Assembly (NCBI RefSeq): GCF_008831045.1
Contig: NZ_WAJS01000019.1
Span: 1-56,267 of the forward strand
DNA from: Adlercreutzia muris
Lineage (GTDB): Bacteria; Actinomycetota; Coriobacteriia; Coriobacteriales; Eggerthellaceae
Length of the DNA: 56,267 nt
Direction of reading: 5' to 3'
Part shown: in pieces, positions 54,001 through 56,267 of the stretch
Position numbering within the stretch: the stretch's first letter is position 1
How the letters are laid out: the number at the start of each line of letters is the position of its first letter
Notes under the pieces: model-generated
Databases searched by the model: none
What the model was told of the DNA's origin: nothing
Seen by the model: only the letters and a program-made list of their open reading frames with translations
Program-made: the position numbers and the translations under genes

Positions 54001-55788
54001 TTACCGGGCAGCTCGCCGCGCCGTTGCCGCGGCCACGTCTTTTCCGCTGAACACGAGGGCGTAGCGCACAATGCCGGCCTCACCGGCGTTGGCCGCGCAG
54101 TCATAGGCGCGGTCTTCGATCTGGGCGAGGGCAGCCTCGGCCAGGGAATCCGCCAGGGACGAACCGAGCTGGGCCCGCATGACCTTCAGCTCCATGACGA
54201 TAACCGGCAGCCTGTCGGGATCGAGGGGGTTGAGGCAGATATCGTAGCGCCCGCGCCCCGCCTCGCGATTCGAGAGCGGATCACGGTAGCCGGCCATGCC
54301 GAACAACAGCCCCAGCATGAGCATGAGGTAGCTGTTCTCGCTGGTGAGATCGAAATAGCTGGGGCCCTGCAACAACACGGAGCCCAGCTCTTCGGTCACC
54401 TTATCGCCCTCTCCGGCCGCAAGGGCGCGATGGAACGCTTCGAGCCGATCTCCCCCGCCGGCCACCCGGGCGAACCGATCGACGATTTCGCCACGGAACA
54501 ACTGGGCAATTTCCAAATTGGGTATGCGCAGGGCCCGAGAGACGCTGCGATTGTTCGGCGATTCAATGTCGTCTGTGGTCAAGCAACCGGCCAGATACAG
54601 CATGCTCCACAGCACCGGCTCCGGCGTTGCACCATCGGGAAAGACCACGCCGGTATCCAAAGGCTCGCTCACGGAGCCGCCGTTTTCCAGCAGCCGGTAG
54701 AGCTTCTCCAGGGTTCGGTCGTCGGCAGTGCCCACCATATCGCCCAGCACGGCGTTGCCCGAGGTATTTCCCCAGTACACGTCGGCCATACAGTGGTTCT
54801 CAAAATAGTTCAGCACGCTCCAGGGGTTGTAGATATCCACGCTGCCGAAACGATAGCCGTCGTACCAGCGGCGCACCTCCTCCATGGACGATTCGCGGCC
54901 CAAGTACTCGGCCAGGGCCTCCACCTCTTCGTCGGTGAACCCGAAGCGCTCATCGGAGCGCAGGTTCAGTGCGGTATTCACCACCAGGTTGTTCAAGTCG
55001 GAGAAGATAGATTCCTTGCTGATGCGCTGCACCCCCGTCATAACGGCGAAGGCCAGAGCGTCGTTGCCCTTGAAAGCTCCGGTGAGCCAGCCCTTCATGA
55101 AGGAGACGGCTTCGTCGTAGTAGCCCTTGGTGCGGCCGCCCATGACCGGGACATCGTACTCGTCCACGAGCACGACCACGCGCTTGCGGTGATGCTTGAA
55201 CAGCATGCGCGACAGCCGCAGAAGCGACGAGCCCAGCTCGCCGGGGCCGAAGCGACCCGCCATGATCTCCCCGTAGGCCTCCTTCTCCACCGGCAGGAGT
55301 TCGTCGCTCTGAAGGAGGTAGCCGTGGCGGGCGTATTCGGCGGCCACCTTATCGGCCAGGGCGCCGAGCACATCGGGCCACGATTCCTTCTTCGTATCGT
55401 TGAACGAGAAGTGGATGAGGGGATAGGCCCCATGGTGCTCGCGGTAGCGGCCGCCCTCCGCATCCCAGATGGCGAGCCCCTCGAACAAGGGAGCGGTGTT
55501 CGATGCCGCCGCGTCCTCGGGAGAGGGAATCTCGAAGAAGCGCTGGAGCATGGACAGGTTGAGGGACTTGCCGAAGCGGCGGGGCCGGCAGAACAGCGTG
55601 GCTTTATAGCCGCTGTCCACGACATCGGCGATGAGCATGCTCTTGTCTATGAACACGGAGTTCTCAATGGTGGTGACGAACAGGTCGTCGCCGATGGGCA
55701 GCATCTTTCGGCCTGATAGATCGGAAATGCGCACAGCTCCCTTGTGGTATACGCCGCAGAAGCGCTCGCCGCCTCCTTGATCGCTCAC
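54001..55788 (-). CDS. AAA-ATPase-like protein with C-terminal PD-(D/E)XK nuclease-like domain
   Basis: 595 aa from a GTG at 55788 (AAAGGCGGTG upstream). N-terminal domain of the AAA-ATPase-like family: DLFVTTIENSVFIDKSMLI, then FCRPRRFGKSLNLSML in the place of Walker A, and VVVLVDEYDVPVM (Walker B with DEYD). The C-terminal part carries GRYDICLNP and LPVIVMELKV, the PD-(D/E)XK (PDDEXK_9) core. Such proteins are abundant and often multicopy in gut anaerobes; the role is unknown, with mobile-DNA or defence functions suggested for some. No neighbour gives more context. Confidence 0.83.
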   Translation of the reverse strand: MSDQGGGERFCGVYHKGAVRISDLSGRKMLPIGDDLFVTTIENSVFIDKSMLIADVVDSGYKATLFCRPRRFGKSLNLSMLQRFFEIPSPEDAAASNTAPLFEGLAIWDAEGGRYREHHGAYPLIHFSFNDTKKESWPDVLGALADKVAAEYARHGYLLQSDELLPVEKEAYGEIMAGRFGPGELGSSLLRLSRMLFKHHRKRVVVLVDEYDVPVMGGRTKGYYDEAVSFMKGWLTGAFKGNDALAFAVMTGVQRISKESIFSDLNNLVVNTALNLRSDERFGFTDEEVEALAEYLGRESSMEEVRRWYDGYRFGSVDIYNPWSVLNYFENHCMADVYWGNTSGNAVLGDMVGTADDRTLEKLYRLLENGGSVSEPLDTGVVFPDGATPEPVLWSMLYLAGCLTTDDIESPNNRSVSRALRIPNLEIAQLFRGEIVDRFARVAGGGDRLEAFHRALAAGEGDKVTEELGSVLLQGPSYFDLTSENSYLMLMLGLLFGMAGYRDPLSNREAGRGRYDICLNPLDPDRLPVIVMELKVMRAQLGSSLADSLAEAALAQIEDRAYDCAANAGEAGIVRYALVFSGKDVAAATARRAAR

Positions 55789-55840
55789 GCTGCACCGCCT
55801 TTCCGCGCTCCGCCGTCCTATGGAGGTGATTATACGCCAA

Positions 55841-55868
55841 GAAGAGCCGCCCAGGGCGGCTCTTCTCG
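55841..55868 (-). terminator. Terminator of the downstream-end wall-protein gene
   Basis: GAAGAGCCGCCC (55841-55852) pairs perfectly with 55854-55865. On the minus strand it follows the stop at 55950 by about 85 nt and is trailed by TTGGCG. The core AGCCGCCC/GGGCGGCT is the same as in the hairpin at 7288. Confidence 0.55.
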
Positions 55869-55949
55869 CAGGATGCAGAGGCGATCTGTGATCGACCATC
55901 CGCGGCGGCGAGATGCTCGCGCCGACCGCAAGTTATCGGAGCCTTTCCC

Positions 55950-56267
55950 CTACCATTGGCCGGTGTGCCGCCGCCGGCGCTCGCGTCGGCGGCGCATCGC
56001 CACCACTACGAGAACGGCGAGCGCGGCCGCGGCGGCCAGGGCCAGGCCGAGGCCGGCAGCCAGCATATCGTCGCCGGTCTGCGCCAGCTTGATGCGGGTC
56101 TTGGAGTCGCCCTCGCCGGCGCCGGGGTCAGACGCATCGGCGGGCCTAACGCCGCCTTTGGCGTCGGTGCCCGGGGCGTAGGCGGGCGCGTCGGCGTTGT
56201 CCACGCCGGGGTGGCCCTCCAGGAACGCGTCCCAGCCCCCGGAGGGGCTGAAGGGCTCGCCGGGGGC
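55950..56267 (-). CDS. C-terminus of an LAQTGD wall-anchored surface protein, partial
   Basis: Only the last 105 codons are in the window; the 5' part lies beyond the right edge. It ends with an Asp/Ala/Pro-rich stretch, then KTRIKLAQTGDD, a hydrophobic helix (MLAAGLGLALAAAAALAVL) and an arginine-rich tail (RRRRERRRRHTGQW). This is a sortase cell-wall sorting signal of the same type as in the two other surface proteins here. Nothing can be said on its function. Confidence 0.8.
   Translation of the reverse strand, partial: APGEPFSPSGGWDAFLEGHPGVDNADAPAYAPGTDAKGGVRPADASDPGAGEGDSKTRIKLAQTGDDMLAAGLGLALAAAAALAVLVVVAMRRRRERRRRHTGQW

Overview
The window is about 56 kb of high-GC DNA. Several traits point to an anaerobic gut actinobacterium of the Coriobacteriia, family Eggerthellaceae (Eggerthella/Adlercreutzia/Slackia-like); the genus cannot be fixed. 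They are a Tat-exported DMSO-reductase-type enzyme beside a c-heme sensor, a membrane-bound uptake NiFe hydrogenase, three surface proteins ending in an LAQTGD sorting signal, a MutY-like enzyme without an Fe-S cluster, and very GC-biased codons. Almost all genes lie on the minus strand. Plus-strand genes are an IS110 transposase, metK, nth and a decayed DUF559 gene.

Layout. 1-4.2 kb: partial heme-sensor gene and dmsB/dmsA. 4.2-13 kb: accessory-looking stretch with an LRR (BspA-type) wall protein, a frameshifted IS110 element with a structured, bridge-RNA-like leader, priA, and three clusters of large hairpin repeats (family 1), ending with ybaK. 13.6-24 kb: DUF1461 membrane protein, ATP-grasp protein, metK behind a probable SAM riboswitch, hotdog thioesterase, secreted-domain protein, gltX, DUF559 relic, EamA transporter. 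23.8-28.7 kb: mfd (with a palindromic insertion) and divergent nth. 28.6-38.5 kb: hydrogenase protease, small membrane protein, two YhgE/Pip proteins (one frameshifted), then hyaC-hyaB-hyaA. 38.7-43.8 kb: pheA, mntP, mutY-like gene, degenerate AAA-type protein, HAD phosphatase. 43.9-49 kb: azlC-azlD-ABC-ABC operon with overlapping genes. 49-56.3 kb: lectin-domain wall protein, AAA-ATPase/PD-(D/E)XK protein, and the end of another wall protein.

Functionally, hydrogen oxidation (HyaABC, matured by the HyaD-type protease) could feed the quinone pool and so anaerobic respiration by reductases such as DmsAB. The rest is housekeeping (translation, SAM synthesis, DNA repair, phenylalanine synthesis) plus surface and export functions.

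The most unusual content is non-coding. Family 1 is a set of hairpins repeated about every 145 bp, with different arms but a partly conserved loop and spacer. Family 2 is three palindromic elements in which two conserved boxes flank an inner stem whose sequence changes from copy to copy while staying self-complementary; one copy sits in frame inside mfd. Neither matches a feature class I can name with confidence. Other notes are two probable leaderless promoters (priA, azlC), a recurrent extended -10 element (TGnTAnnnT), and many minisatellites between genes.
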